The position numbers and the translations under genes are program-made. From NCBI RefSeq assembly GCF_045290345.1, contig NZ_CP155447.1, positions 4,774,001 through 4,838,000 of the forward strand: a DNA stretch of 64,000 nt, in the 5' to 3' direction. The notes beneath the pieces were generated by a model, which saw only the letters and a program-made list of their open reading frames with translations, ran no database searches and was not told the origin of the DNA. Below, in pieces: positions 45,272 to 53,725 of the stretch (positions are counted from its first letter, which is position 1; every line of letters begins with the position of its first letter). The DNA comes from Singulisphaera sp045290345. GTDB lineage: Bacteria; Planctomycetota; Planctomycetia; Isosphaerales; Isosphaeraceae.

Positions 45272-45356
45272 CCCGCTCTCATTCCCGAAATCCGAGTCGA
45301 ACCGAGCCAGCCGATCAGCCAGACTCGGTTCGACGAACACTTTCCTGTTCGACCAC

Positions 45357-46376
45357 TCAGTCAGTCTGTCGAACAGATGGCCCTAGTTTCTTCCGAGCGA
45401 CCATGACGATGCCCAACTCATAGAGCACAATCATCGGCACGGCGAGCATGAGCATGCTGAAGGGGTCCTGACTCGGAGTCAGAACCGCACCTGCGACCAC
45501 CATGACCAGGATGGCGATCTTTCGCTTGGAGCGAAAGTCGTCGACGTTGAAGATCCCGATCAAGGCGAGAAAAACCATGATCAACGGAGTCTGAAAGCAG
45601 ATCCCAAAAACGAGGGGCAAGATCGTGGCAAAGCTCATCCAGTCTGCCAGGCGAAGCGTCGGCTCGATGCCAAGCCAGACGTTGAATTCCAGGAGGAACC
45701 TCAAGGTGACCGGGAGGACGCCGAAGAAGCAGAGGAAGACGCCGGACAGAAAGAGGCCGAGCGAGAACGGGAGAAACTTCGTCACGTAATGGCGTTCGTG
45801 GCGATAGAGCCCCGCGGCGATGAACGCCCAGAGCTGGTAGAAGACCCAGGGGCTGGCGATCACAAGTCCCGCGACCAGACAGACCATAAAGAAGATCGTC
45901 ATCGTTTCCAGAGGCGCCAGCGAGATCAAGGCGTTGCTCGGCCTCATCCCTTCGTTGACGATCTTGATGATTCCCGACTCCATGTAGCGGATCGGGAACG
46001 TCAGGTTCTTATCCTTGACGCTCTTCGCATCGGGGAGCTGGAGCCCGGGGGCGATCTTGCCCAATTCCGCCAGAAAAGCGTCTGCCGGAATGATGGCCTG
46101 GGCCGTCTCCGAAACAACTCCATCCGCGTCGGCGACCTCGGCCCGCCGCACTGCTTGTTCGTTATAAAACTCCGTCAGCGCGGCCTGGGCAGGCTCCACC
46201 ATCTTGTTCATGATCCGCTGTCCCAGGTTGACACCGGGGATCAAGGTCAAGACCACGCCGATGACGAGACCATAGAGGGCGAGGATCAATCGGAGGCGTA
46301 ATTCTTCAATGTGATCACCAAAGCTCATGGTGACCATCGTCTGTTCTTCGGCGAAGAGATCGTTATCGGTCGGCAT
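45357..46376 (-). CDS. tatC: Sec-independent protein translocase subunit TatC
   Basis: Membrane receptor of the twin-arginine export pathway. The 339 residues include six hydrophobic segments. The N-terminal signature MSFGDHIEELRLRLILALYG and the later ASPWVFYQLWAFIAAGLYRH and ERHYVTKFLPFSLGLFLSGV are typical. The first periplasmic loop is greatly enlarged (about residues 55-160, with AVRRAEVADADGVVSETAQA), which makes the protein about 80 residues longer than E. coli TatC; such expansion is usual in planctomycetes. No TatA/B gene is adjacent. The ATG at 46376 is the first start; a later ATG in the MVTMSFGDH context is possible. Confidence 0.94.
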   Translation of the reverse strand: MPTDNDLFAEEQTMVTMSFGDHIEELRLRLILALYGLVIGVVLTLIPGVNLGQRIMNKMVEPAQAALTEFYNEQAVRRAEVADADGVVSETAQAIIPADAFLAELGKIAPGLQLPDAKSVKDKNLTFPIRYMESGIIKIVNEGMRPSNALISLAPLETMTIFFMVCLVAGLVIASPWVFYQLWAFIAAGLYRHERHYVTKFLPFSLGLFLSGVFLCFFGVLPVTLRFLLEFNVWLGIEPTLRLADWMSFATILPLVFGICFQTPLIMVFLALIGIFNVDDFRSKRKIAILVMVVAGAVLTPSQDPFSMLMLAVPMIVLYELGIVMVARKKLGPSVRQTD

Positions 46377-46808
46377 TGGATGTGGACCACCCTAACGAAG
46401 CCTAGGGCTAAGCCGGTCGGCGGGCAATTGGTGAGGGGAGGAGACGCGGGTCGCGACGGCCGATCCCGAGGCCGGGACCCTTTTTTGGTGCGGCACCGCC
46501 GTGGGCCTCTCGGGGACGACCGATTCGGGCGGGAGCGTTCCTTGAGCAATAAGTCTACCACACGCCAATCGTGGGTTTCCAGCGAGAAACCGTTTCCCGG
46601 ATTTCCGTCCGCGACTCGGGTGGACATCGCCTCGCCGCTCTCGTTACAAAGAGGGCCCTGGTCTCCTCTGTTGATGTGGTCTGGGAGTGCAAGGCCTCTC
46701 GCCTGGTGCGCAGTGAACAACGTCGGACGCCGGAAGATGGTAGGGGTTCCCACTCCGAGACCTCTCGCCACGCCGACGCAACTCGATGACAATCATCAAG
46801 GACCTTCG
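46377..46808. other. Divergent intergenic region
   Basis: About 432 bases between tatC (-) and manA (+). Frames crossing it are N-terminal extensions or shadows with Arg/Pro-rich composition. It should contain promoters for both genes, but I could not assign them. I see no repeats or RNA genes. Confidence 0.4.
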
Positions 46809-47792
46809 ATGCTGGATCCACCCCTGTACCCCTTGCGGTTCGAGCCGATCCTCAAAGAGCTGATCTGGGGCGGTCGAAGGCTCGAAACCATCCTCAATAA
46901 ACGCCTCGGCGACGGTTCGCGCTACGCGGAGAGCTGGGAGATCGCCGACCACCGCGACGACGTCAGCCGGGTGGACGAGGGGCCGCTCAAAGGAGTCTCG
47001 CTCCGCGACCTGATTCAGACGCGGCGCGACGAGTTGCTCGGTCGGTACGTGGGCCCATTGACGCAGTTCCCCTTGCTGGTCAAGTACATTGATGCGCACC
47101 AGGTCCTCTCCGTGCAGGTGCATCCCGATGACGCAAAGGGCAAAGTCTTAGCCAACGACAACGGCAAGACCGAAGCCTGGGTTATCCTCCATGCCGAACC
47201 CGGCAGCCTGATTTATGCGGGGCTCAAGCCAGGAGTCACCCGCTCCGAGTTTGCTGAATCCCTCAAAACGGGCGAGGTCGAACCACTCCTGCACCGGTTT
47301 GAGGCAAAGCCGGGCGCCTGCATCATGATTCCCGCGGGCACTGTCCACGCTATCGGCGCGGGGGTGGTCCTGGCGGAAATCCAGCAGATGTCCGACGCCA
47401 CGTTTCGCGTCCACGACTGGGGACGGGTCGGAACCGACGGAAAGCCCAGGCCGCTTCACCTCGCCGAAGCCCTCGAATCGATCGATTTTGCCGCAGGTCC
47501 GGTCAATCCCCTGGACCCGACGCCAGAGCCAATCGCCGGAGGAACTCGAGAGCGGCTCGCCCATTGCCCCTACTTCGCGCTCGAGCGGCTCCGCTTGAAC
47601 GGGCCGACGACCGTGGGAAGCGATGACCGTTTCACGATTTTGCTCGGACTGGAAGGCGACACCGAGATTCGGAACGGGGAAAGCGCGGAACTTCTCGAGT
47701 TCGGCCAAACACGTCTCTTGCCTTCGTCCCTTGGCAATTGCCAGCTTGTTCCACGGGGCGAGTCGGTCGTCCTGACCTGCGTCGTCCCTTGA
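46809..47792 (+). CDS. manA: Mannose-6-phosphate isomerase, class I
   Basis: Zn-dependent isomerase converting fructose-6-P and mannose-6-P. The 327 residues fit the short Bacillus-type class I enzyme: YPLRFEPILKELIWGGRRLE, the Zn-ligand motif LSVQVHPDDAKGK, NGKTEAWVILHAEPGSLIY, and the second ligand/active-site stretch PAGTVHAIGAGVVLAEIQQM followed by SDATFRVHDWGR. The ATG at 46809 is supported by AAGGAC about 8 bases upstream; the frame extends to 46311, but that part is not conserved-looking. It supplies mannose phosphate for glycan synthesis. A membrane-protein gene follows 22 bp downstream, probably in the same transcript. Confidence 0.93.
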   Translation: MLDPPLYPLRFEPILKELIWGGRRLETILNKRLGDGSRYAESWEIADHRDDVSRVDEGPLKGVSLRDLIQTRRDELLGRYVGPLTQFPLLVKYIDAHQVLSVQVHPDDAKGKVLANDNGKTEAWVILHAEPGSLIYAGLKPGVTRSEFAESLKTGEVEPLLHRFEAKPGACIMIPAGTVHAIGAGVVLAEIQQMSDATFRVHDWGRVGTDGKPRPLHLAEALESIDFAAGPVNPLDPTPEPIAGGTRERLAHCPYFALERLRLNGPTTVGSDDRFTILLGLEGDTEIRNGESAELLEFGQTRLLPSSLGNCQLVPRGESVVLTCVVP

Positions 47793-47814
47793 AGTGGCCT
47801 TGGAGAGCCGTTGC

Positions 47815-48993
47815 ATGACTGATGAATCGCCATTGACCGGGGAGATCCACTTCACCCGGCTCTTTCCGTGGCTTCGCCTCTTCCGAGGGATCGGCGTCTC
47901 CATCGACCCGAAGAAGCTCTTTCTCGCCGCAATCGGCCTGATCGCCTTGAACGCCGGTTGGGGAGCCCTGGATCGCGCTTTTCCCAACTCGGATCCGCGC
48001 ATCCCGGCCGGATTGAGCTCATTGGCCGTGGCCTCGACCCCAGCGCGAGGGGACAGCGGCTTCGACCTTGGCCTCTCACTCTGGCAATTGACCGAACCGG
48101 TTCAATGCCTGATCACCCCGTTCGTCGCCATCTTCTCGGTGCGGACCGGCGGGATTTCGCTCCTGCACGCTTTCCTCGCCGCGGTCTGGGCGGTCGTCGT
48201 CTGGGGACTCATCGGTGGCGCAATCGCCAGAATCGCCACGGTTCAGGTGGCCACCGGCGAGCGCATGGGGGTCAAGAACGCCCTCAAGTTCGCGTTCGGC
48301 AAATCAGTCCCCCTCGTCCTGGGGCCACTCAGCCCGCTCCTGGGAATCGCCATCCTGACGGTTCCTTGCGTCTTTTTCGGACTCCTCTATCGCTTGCCAA
48401 CGTCGATCGGCCCTATCGTCGCGGGCCTCCTCCTCGTGCTTCCCCTGCTGGCCGGCCTGGTCATGGCCCTGATCCTGGTTGGACTGGCAACCGGCTGGCC
48501 CTTGATGCATGCGTCGGTCGCCGCCGAAGCGGAGGATGGGTTCGATGCTTTGAGCCGATCTTATGCTTACGTTTTCCAGCGTCCCCTTCGCTATGCCTTC
48601 TATCTGATCCTGGCATGGATCATCGGACTCGCCGGGATCGTCTTCGTTTCCCTTTTCGCGCAACTCGTGGTTCAGATGGCCCAATGGGCCCTGAGCTACA
48701 GTGCCCCTCACGATCAACTCCAGGCGCTACTTCAGCCTGGTCGTGTCCCTCTGGATTCGGCGGCCGCGAAACTCCACACATTCTGGCTGGCGGTCGTCGG
48801 GCTATTGGCCCACGGCTGGATCTACAGTTACTTCTGGTCGGCCGCCTCGACGATTTATCTGCTCCTCCGGCAAGACGTCGATGGGACGGACTGGCGGCAG
48901 GTCGCGCTCCCCCCTGCTCCACCCAATCCGCTCCTGCCCGCGGTCGAACCCATCAGCACCCCGGACAACCTGAACACCGCGGGCATGGAGTAA
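47815..48993 (+). CDS. Polytopic membrane protein of unknown function
   Basis: A 392-residue membrane protein with about five to six hydrophobic segments, including KLFLAAIGLIALNAGWGAL, AFLAAVWAVVVWGLIGGAIA, IGPIVAGLLLVLPLLAGLVM, YAFYLILAWIIGLAGIVFVS and FWLAVVGLLAHGWIYSYFWS. A conserved-looking loop (ARIATVQVATGERMGVKNAL) follows the second segment. Planctomycetes carry similar uncharacterised proteins, and no enzyme motif is visible. The ATG at 47815 has TGGAG about 10 bases upstream; a start seven codons earlier is possible. It is co-directional with manA and ends at a palindrome-rich terminator region. Confidence 0.75.
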   Translation: MTDESPLTGEIHFTRLFPWLRLFRGIGVSIDPKKLFLAAIGLIALNAGWGALDRAFPNSDPRIPAGLSSLAVASTPARGDSGFDLGLSLWQLTEPVQCLITPFVAIFSVRTGGISLLHAFLAAVWAVVVWGLIGGAIARIATVQVATGERMGVKNALKFAFGKSVPLVLGPLSPLLGIAILTVPCVFFGLLYRLPTSIGPIVAGLLLVLPLLAGLVMALILVGLATGWPLMHASVAAEAEDGFDALSRSYAYVFQRPLRYAFYLILAWIIGLAGIVFVSLFAQLVVQMAQWALSYSAPHDQLQALLQPGRVPLDSAAAKLHTFWLAVVGLLAHGWIYSYFWSAASTIYLLLRQDVDGTDWRQVALPPAPPNPLLPAVEPISTPDNLNTAGME

Positions 48994-49022
48994 GCCACGG
49001 GATCGAAGCTTCCTGAAGGGCG

Positions 49023-49096
49023 TTTCAGGCGGCTGTCTCCGCGATCTCATTCATGTCAGGCGGCCCGCCTGAGCCTCCATCGGCGGCCGCCTGAAA
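49023..49096. terminator. Nested hairpins between convergent genes
   Basis: An outer 11-bp inverted repeat, TTTCAGGCGGC (49023-49033) and GCCGCCTGAAA (49086-49096), encloses an inner one, TCAGGCGG (49056-49063) and CCGCCTGA (49065-49072). The two share the TCAGGCGG word, so alternative pairings are possible. The position between the ends of genes at 48993 (+) and 49193 (-) suggests termination in both directions. Confidence 0.6.
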
Positions 49097-49192
49097 ACTC
49101 TTCCCTGGCCTCTTTTCGGCCTCGTCGCCGGTCAGGCGATCAGGAAACCCACCGTCACCCCCTGGATTTTCCAATCCGATTCGTCGGATCGA

Positions 49193-50467
49193 TTAGAAAT
49201 TTTTCCAGGCCCCATTCACAAACTTCCCCTCGAACATGGTCGCCGCGACGGGCAAGTGAGATTCGAGCACAAGAACATGAGGATCGGCATCTTCTCGGTC
49301 GGGCAGTTCGATCACGGCAAGGTCGGCTGACTTGCCAGGCTTGAGGCTCCCGGTCGTCGTCTCGGCACGGAGTGCCCAGGCTCCAAAGAGCGTTCCCATC
49401 GTGAGCAAAAGCGGTCCGCTGAGTGAGTCGTCACGGCGATGAAGAAACCGCATCTCATCGAGTACGCTCAAACTGGGACTGGAGGCCAGGCTGTCCGTCC
49501 CCAGGCAGACCACGACTCCACGCTCGAGCATCGCACGATAGGGATGAGGGGCATGGCCGAAGCGAGCATGCGTGCGCGGACAATAGGCGATCGCCACGCG
49601 ATGATTGTTCGGAGCCGCCTCAGGTCGGAATTGCCAGAATTCCGACGGATTGAGATAGGTCCCGTGGGCGATCAGCCAGTCGGCATTGCGAAGTTCACCC
49701 CGGCGCACATAGTCGGCTGGACGCGGGCTGATCGGTTCCCACTCTTCGTCCCATGCCCCTAGCTTTTCGAGAAAAGCACGAAGCGCACCGCTGCCACGCT
49801 CTAATAATTCGAGTTCTTCGGGCATCTCGGCCAGATGCGTCGACAGCGGGAGACGACTCGCGGCGGCCTTGTGATAGAGCCAGCCCGAGGTCGAATAAGG
49901 GGCGTGCGGACTCAGACCAGGGCGGGCGTTCGCGATCACCTGCGCTTCAGGACGAATCGAACCAATCCAATCCCAGGCTTCGGCGCTGGTCTGGAGCCCG
50001 CGGGCCCGCTTTAGGCCGATCAATTCGGCAAAAACGACGGCCCGCATGGGGGCCTCCGCCACCTGGTCCCAGCTCAGGCCTGCTGTCGTCGTGTCGGCTA
50101 GCGACGTGGTCCCCGCCCGGATGCTTTCCTCCAGGTTTCGACCGACCGCCGCTTGGAGTTCCTCCGTTGAGCCTTTCTTCCGCTGCTCCACTACACGAAG
50201 CAACCAATCCACCTCGTCCTCGACAGCCTGCTCCCCGAGATGGTTCTGGTTCGGGCCCTCGATCGCGGAAAGTTCGAGATGGGTGTGCGTGTTGACGAAG
50301 CCGGGAACAATCGCGAAGTTCCCCAGGTCGAGGTCGGCGACTCGTTCCCGCGCGGATCCAACCCAGGCAATCCGCCCATCCTGGATCGTGAGACAGCCAT
50401 CAGCGATCGGCTCCCCCTCGACCGGAAACACGTAGCGAGCCGAGAGAGTCAGCGAAGACGATTTCAT
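49193..50467 (-). CDS. Amidohydrolase, possible aminodeoxyfutalosine deaminase
   Basis: A 424-residue metal-dependent hydrolase of the chlorohydrolase/adenosine-deaminase-like amidohydrolase group. Seen: an N-terminal beta-sandwich half, the metal motif IVPGFVNTHTHLELSAIEGP, RPGLSPHAPYSTSG, His in LPLSTHLAEMPEELELL, and the catalytic Asp in VVCLGTDSLASSPSLSVLDE, closing with GSLKPGKSADLAVIELPDRE. It lies downstream of mqnA, mqnC and an ABC pair on the same strand. In the futalosine menaquinone pathway an amidohydrolase (MqnX) deaminates aminodeoxyfutalosine, so that role is a plausible inference. Other deaminations of purine or pyrimidine analogues fit the sequence equally well. The ATG is at 50467. 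Confidence 0.8.
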   Translation of the reverse strand: MKSSSLTLSARYVFPVEGEPIADGCLTIQDGRIAWVGSARERVADLDLGNFAIVPGFVNTHTHLELSAIEGPNQNHLGEQAVEDEVDWLLRVVEQRKKGSTEELQAAVGRNLEESIRAGTTSLADTTTAGLSWDQVAEAPMRAVVFAELIGLKRARGLQTSAEAWDWIGSIRPEAQVIANARPGLSPHAPYSTSGWLYHKAAASRLPLSTHLAEMPEELELLERGSGALRAFLEKLGAWDEEWEPISPRPADYVRRGELRNADWLIAHGTYLNPSEFWQFRPEAAPNNHRVAIAYCPRTHARFGHAPHPYRAMLERGVVVCLGTDSLASSPSLSVLDEMRFLHRRDDSLSGPLLLTMGTLFGAWALRAETTTGSLKPGKSADLAVIELPDREDADPHVLVLESHLPVAATMFEGKFVNGAWKNF

Positions 50468-50513
50468 TCGTGAACCTGGACCACGGAAGGAAGGAATCGA
50501 AACCTGTCCGCAC

Positions 50514-52712
50514 TCAGTTCAAGGAATGGAACGCCTCGAGCGAATCGGCCTTGCTCGAATCCGGCTTCAGCTTGCGTTTGCCAGGGCCTCGATTCAAGAG
50601 GGCGATCAGGTAAGCCGAAGCAATCCCACCAACAACGACGATCCACCAGTGGTAGAGCCCTTGCTTGGGGTCGCGATAGATCCAAGTCGCGACTTCGTGA
50701 GTGGAAGGATCGCTCACCCAAGAACTGAGCAAAATCGCCATTCCATTGTTGAGCACATGAAACACAATACCAGGAACAATGCTTCCACTGCGAACCGCGA
50801 GAAGTCCCAGGACGACCCCCAGCAGTGTCGCGTTGAAAAGTTGCTGGAAGAGACTCAACAGGACGTGAAGAAATCCAAATAAGAGGGCCTGGAGCAAGAT
50901 GGCCGAGCGCGTACTATGACCCGACTCGAGGCCTGCCAGAATATACCCACGGAAGGCGAACTCCTCGCAGATCGCCGGGATCACGGCGAAGAGCAAGAGC
51001 GCCACTTGCAGGTTCGGCAGCTTGGTCATCATCTGATCGAGGGCCGCCTTGATCAGCGGCGAGACCGGAAAGAGCTGTTCGACGATCGGCCGCAACTCAT
51101 TGACCAATGGGTTCAGCGCGAATGCAAGTCCGATCGCCAGGAGCAGATAACACGTCTTGGGCCAGTAAAGGCGCAAGGTTCGACGTGGCGATGAGGTGAG
51201 CACAAAGGCCATCGCCAGTGGAGGAGTCAGGATGAATGCCACCTGACCGGCGGCCATGATCGTGGTCGAACTGCCCAGGCCCCTCGCCGTGAGGTACTGA
51301 ATCAGAAACCAGGCCGAGGTCAACATGAGGACGAAGCAGAGGAGTGCTTCCCCCCCGGTGGGAGTCGGCTCCTTGTCACGAAGCAGGTGGCGGATCCAGC
51401 TCTTCAATTCGAACCGCTCCGCCTCGCGGAACAGCACGTCCTCACGCTGGAACTGGTCGATCGCCCAGCGCAGGGCGATGCCGCCGTAGACGATCGTCGG
51501 GACCAGCACCGGCAAAAAATAGCGCCAGGCGTTGGCGTAGTCACCGAGGATCAACGCTCGGAGGAGCAGTGAGACTCCGGTGACCGGCACCAGACTATAG
51601 AACAGGTTGAGCTCGATCCCAGGGGCGAGCGTCAGGAAGATCAGCGGCAGGCAGACCAGGTAGAGGGGCGTCATGTAATACTGCCCCTCCTTCATGCTTT
51701 TGGCGAGAACCGCAAGTGCCAGGCAGATCGCGCTGAAGAAAACGGACAGAGGGATCAGAAGCAGGAGCATCCAGAACGCGGCGGTAAACGTCGGTGGAGC
51801 GATCACCGAGGAAAGGCGGCGATGGCCGCCACCAGTCGCGATGCCGCTCACCTGATTGGCAAGTTGGATGCCCGTTAAGCCCATACTGACCAGATTCAAG
51901 AGCGCGGTCATCATGCTCGCCAGGACGACCGTGAGAAACTTGCCCATCACGATCTCAGCGCGCGAGGCGGGGCTGATCAGGAGCGTCTCCATCGTGCCCC
52001 GTTCTTTCTCGCCGGCGCAGAGGTCAATCGCCGGGTAGAACGCCCCGGTCAACGACATCATGACCAGCAAGAAAGGGAAGAGCCGCGACCAGACGCTGCC
52101 CCCGACTTCCGACTCGGTGGCGATGTCAACCGACTTGATCGCGATCGGCTCGGTATAGCTGGGCGGCTTCTGGTCGCGTTCCAGGCGGGCCGACACGATC
52201 TTTTTCTTCCAGCGGGAGAAGACCTCTTTGACCCGCAAATTCGTGATCTGGCTCGGTTCATCCGTGCTGTCGTAGAGGATCGGGGTTTCGACCGACTCCA
52301 AGCTCTCCGCCTTCTCGAGGCGCTGGATCAAGTCGGGAGGAAGCACCACGACCGCTTCGGCAACGCGATCGCGAATCGCTTGCTCACGGACCGACTCATC
52401 GAGCCAGGGGGGCTCGGCCCGTTCGACCCGAACGCGAAGCTTGGTGGCCTCGTCGGGCGAGTCGAAGAGCGAAACGTCGAATCCATTCTTCTCGGCGTTC
52501 AGCAGGGGAACGACCGTTGGGAGGAATTCCGAGCCGATGACGAGGGCGGTTCGTGGTTTCTGTTCGAATGCCGCCGAGAACTGAACGACCCCAATCCCGA
52601 GGATCGGGTAAAGCAGGATCGGCAGCACGAAGATCATGAACAAGGTGCGCCGGTCACGCACTTGATCGCGGACTTCGCGGCGAAAAATCACGAACACATT
52701 CGACCAGCGCAT
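50514..52712 (-). CDS. ABC-2 type permease fused to a CPBP (CAAX-like) intramembrane protease
   Basis: A 732-residue fusion. Residues 1 to about 430 form a NatB/ABC-2 permease: N-terminal FRREVRDQVRDRRTLFMIFV and a first helix, a large extracytoplasmic domain (about residues 45-215), then a helix bundle with LCAGEKERGTMETLLISPAS, the coupling-helix signature. Residues about 480-710 form a CPBP/Abi glutamic protease domain: EEFAFRGYILAGLESGHSTR (EExxxR), FLHVLLSLFQQLFNATLLG and GIVFHVLNNGMAI supply the expected Glu, Arg and His residues. The ATPase partner lies directly upstream (52780-53577). NatB-CPBP fusions are known in planctomycetes. Substrate unknown; Na+ or a peptide is possible. It is placed between menaquinone genes. 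Confidence 0.9.
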   Translation of the reverse strand: MRWSNVFVIFRREVRDQVRDRRTLFMIFVLPILLYPILGIGVVQFSAAFEQKPRTALVIGSEFLPTVVPLLNAEKNGFDVSLFDSPDEATKLRVRVERAEPPWLDESVREQAIRDRVAEAVVVLPPDLIQRLEKAESLESVETPILYDSTDEPSQITNLRVKEVFSRWKKKIVSARLERDQKPPSYTEPIAIKSVDIATESEVGGSVWSRLFPFLLVMMSLTGAFYPAIDLCAGEKERGTMETLLISPASRAEIVMGKFLTVVLASMMTALLNLVSMGLTGIQLANQVSGIATGGGHRRLSSVIAPPTFTAAFWMLLLLIPLSVFFSAICLALAVLAKSMKEGQYYMTPLYLVCLPLIFLTLAPGIELNLFYSLVPVTGVSLLLRALILGDYANAWRYFLPVLVPTIVYGGIALRWAIDQFQREDVLFREAERFELKSWIRHLLRDKEPTPTGGEALLCFVLMLTSAWFLIQYLTARGLGSSTTIMAAGQVAFILTPPLAMAFVLTSSPRRTLRLYWPKTCYLLLAIGLAFALNPLVNELRPIVEQLFPVSPLIKAALDQMMTKLPNLQVALLLFAVIPAICEEFAFRGYILAGLESGHSTRSAILLQALLFGFLHVLLSLFQQLFNATLLGVVLGLLAVRSGSIVPGIVFHVLNNGMAILLSSWVSDPSTHEVATWIYRDPKQGLYHWWIVVVGGIASAYLIALLNRGPGKRKLKPDSSKADSLEAFHSLN

Positions 52713-52779
52713 TGGACTTAAATCTCGTCGAGGACCGGATCACGAAGGTCGACGCCCACTTTGGCCCCCAGCATCGAGG

Positions 52780-53577
52780 TCACTCATCCCAGGACGTCGC
52801 TGTGTTCACAGTGGGATCGTGCTCGATACTCTTGGCATTCTCGACGAGGAAGAAGAAAAGTTCCTCGAGGTCGGGCTGCCCGTACCGGGAGAGCAGTTCA
52901 TGGGGCTCCCCTTCGGCTTGCACCCTTCCTTTGTGGATAATCGCCACCCGCGAACAGAGCTTTTCGACCTCGTGCATCGAGTGCGTCGAAAACACGATCG
53001 TCTTGCCCTGGTCGCGCAGCTCGGCAATTTTCTGGAGGACGGCACGGGCGACCAGGACGTCGAGTCCCGAGGTCGGCTCATCGAAGATCAGGACCGGTGG
53101 GTCGTGGACGATCGTCCGGGCGATCGAGACCTTCTGCCTCATCCCGGTCGACATTTTCGAGCCCAACGTGTCGCGAAAGTCGTTCATCTGGAGCCAGTCG
53201 AAGATTGTCTCCATGCGGTCGCGCAGCCGAGCCGGAGTCAGGCCGTAGAGCCTGCCAAAGTATTCGACGAGCTCCCAGGCCGACATCCGGTCGTAGATCC
53301 CGGTGCTCGCCGACATGTACCCGATATTTTGTCTGACCGCCTCGGGGTCGGTCATTACGTCGTAACCGGCCACCACAGCGCGCCCGCCCGTCGGCTTGAG
53401 CACCGTGCTCAGAATCCGCAAGGTGGTCGTTTTGCCGGCACCATTAGGGCCGAGCAAGCCGAAAATGGCTCCGGGATGGCACTCGAAACTAATGCCGCCA
53501 ACGGCCGAGACCCAGCCGCGCTGATAGTCGAGGAAGGATTTCGTAAGATTCTCGACCTTGATCACGCGAACACTCAA
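52780..53577 (-). CDS. ABC transporter ATP-binding protein (NatA-like)
   Basis: A 265-residue ATPase that should power the permease-protease fusion encoded downstream. Seen: Walker A FGLLGPNGAGKTTTLRILST, Q-loop NIGYMSASTGIYDRM, signature SKMSTGMRQKVSIARTIV (STGMRQ in place of LSGGQ, as in NatA-type exporters), Walker B PVLIFDEPTSGLD and the H-loop VFSTHSMHEVEKLC. The start is assigned to TTG at 53577; a GTG four codons later is an alternative, and neither has a strong ribosome-binding site. It lies 148 bp downstream of mqnC on the same strand. Confidence 0.93.
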   Translation of the reverse strand: MSVRVIKVENLTKSFLDYQRGWVSAVGGISFECHPGAIFGLLGPNGAGKTTTLRILSTVLKPTGGRAVVAGYDVMTDPEAVRQNIGYMSASTGIYDRMSAWELVEYFGRLYGLTPARLRDRMETIFDWLQMNDFRDTLGSKMSTGMRQKVSIARTIVHDPPVLIFDEPTSGLDVLVARAVLQKIAELRDQGKTIVFSTHSMHEVEKLCSRVAIIHKGRVQAEGEPHELLSRYGQPDLEELFFFLVENAKSIEHDPTVNTATSWDE

Positions 53578-53725
53578 CGAATGAAGAGGCGAAGGTGAAT
53601 AACTCTCGCTCAGAACGAACGGAGAGGGAACGGTCCGATCCCGTGTCGCCGGATTCCATCATCAAGCGCAAGCGACGAGCACGCAAGCCCCCGGCTCTCA
53701 CTCCCGCTCCGTTCTTCTCCCACGC

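Noticed and set aside
46311..46808. 166-residue N-terminal extension of ManA
   Set aside because: Composition is unlike coding sequence and the family begins at the ATG 46809.
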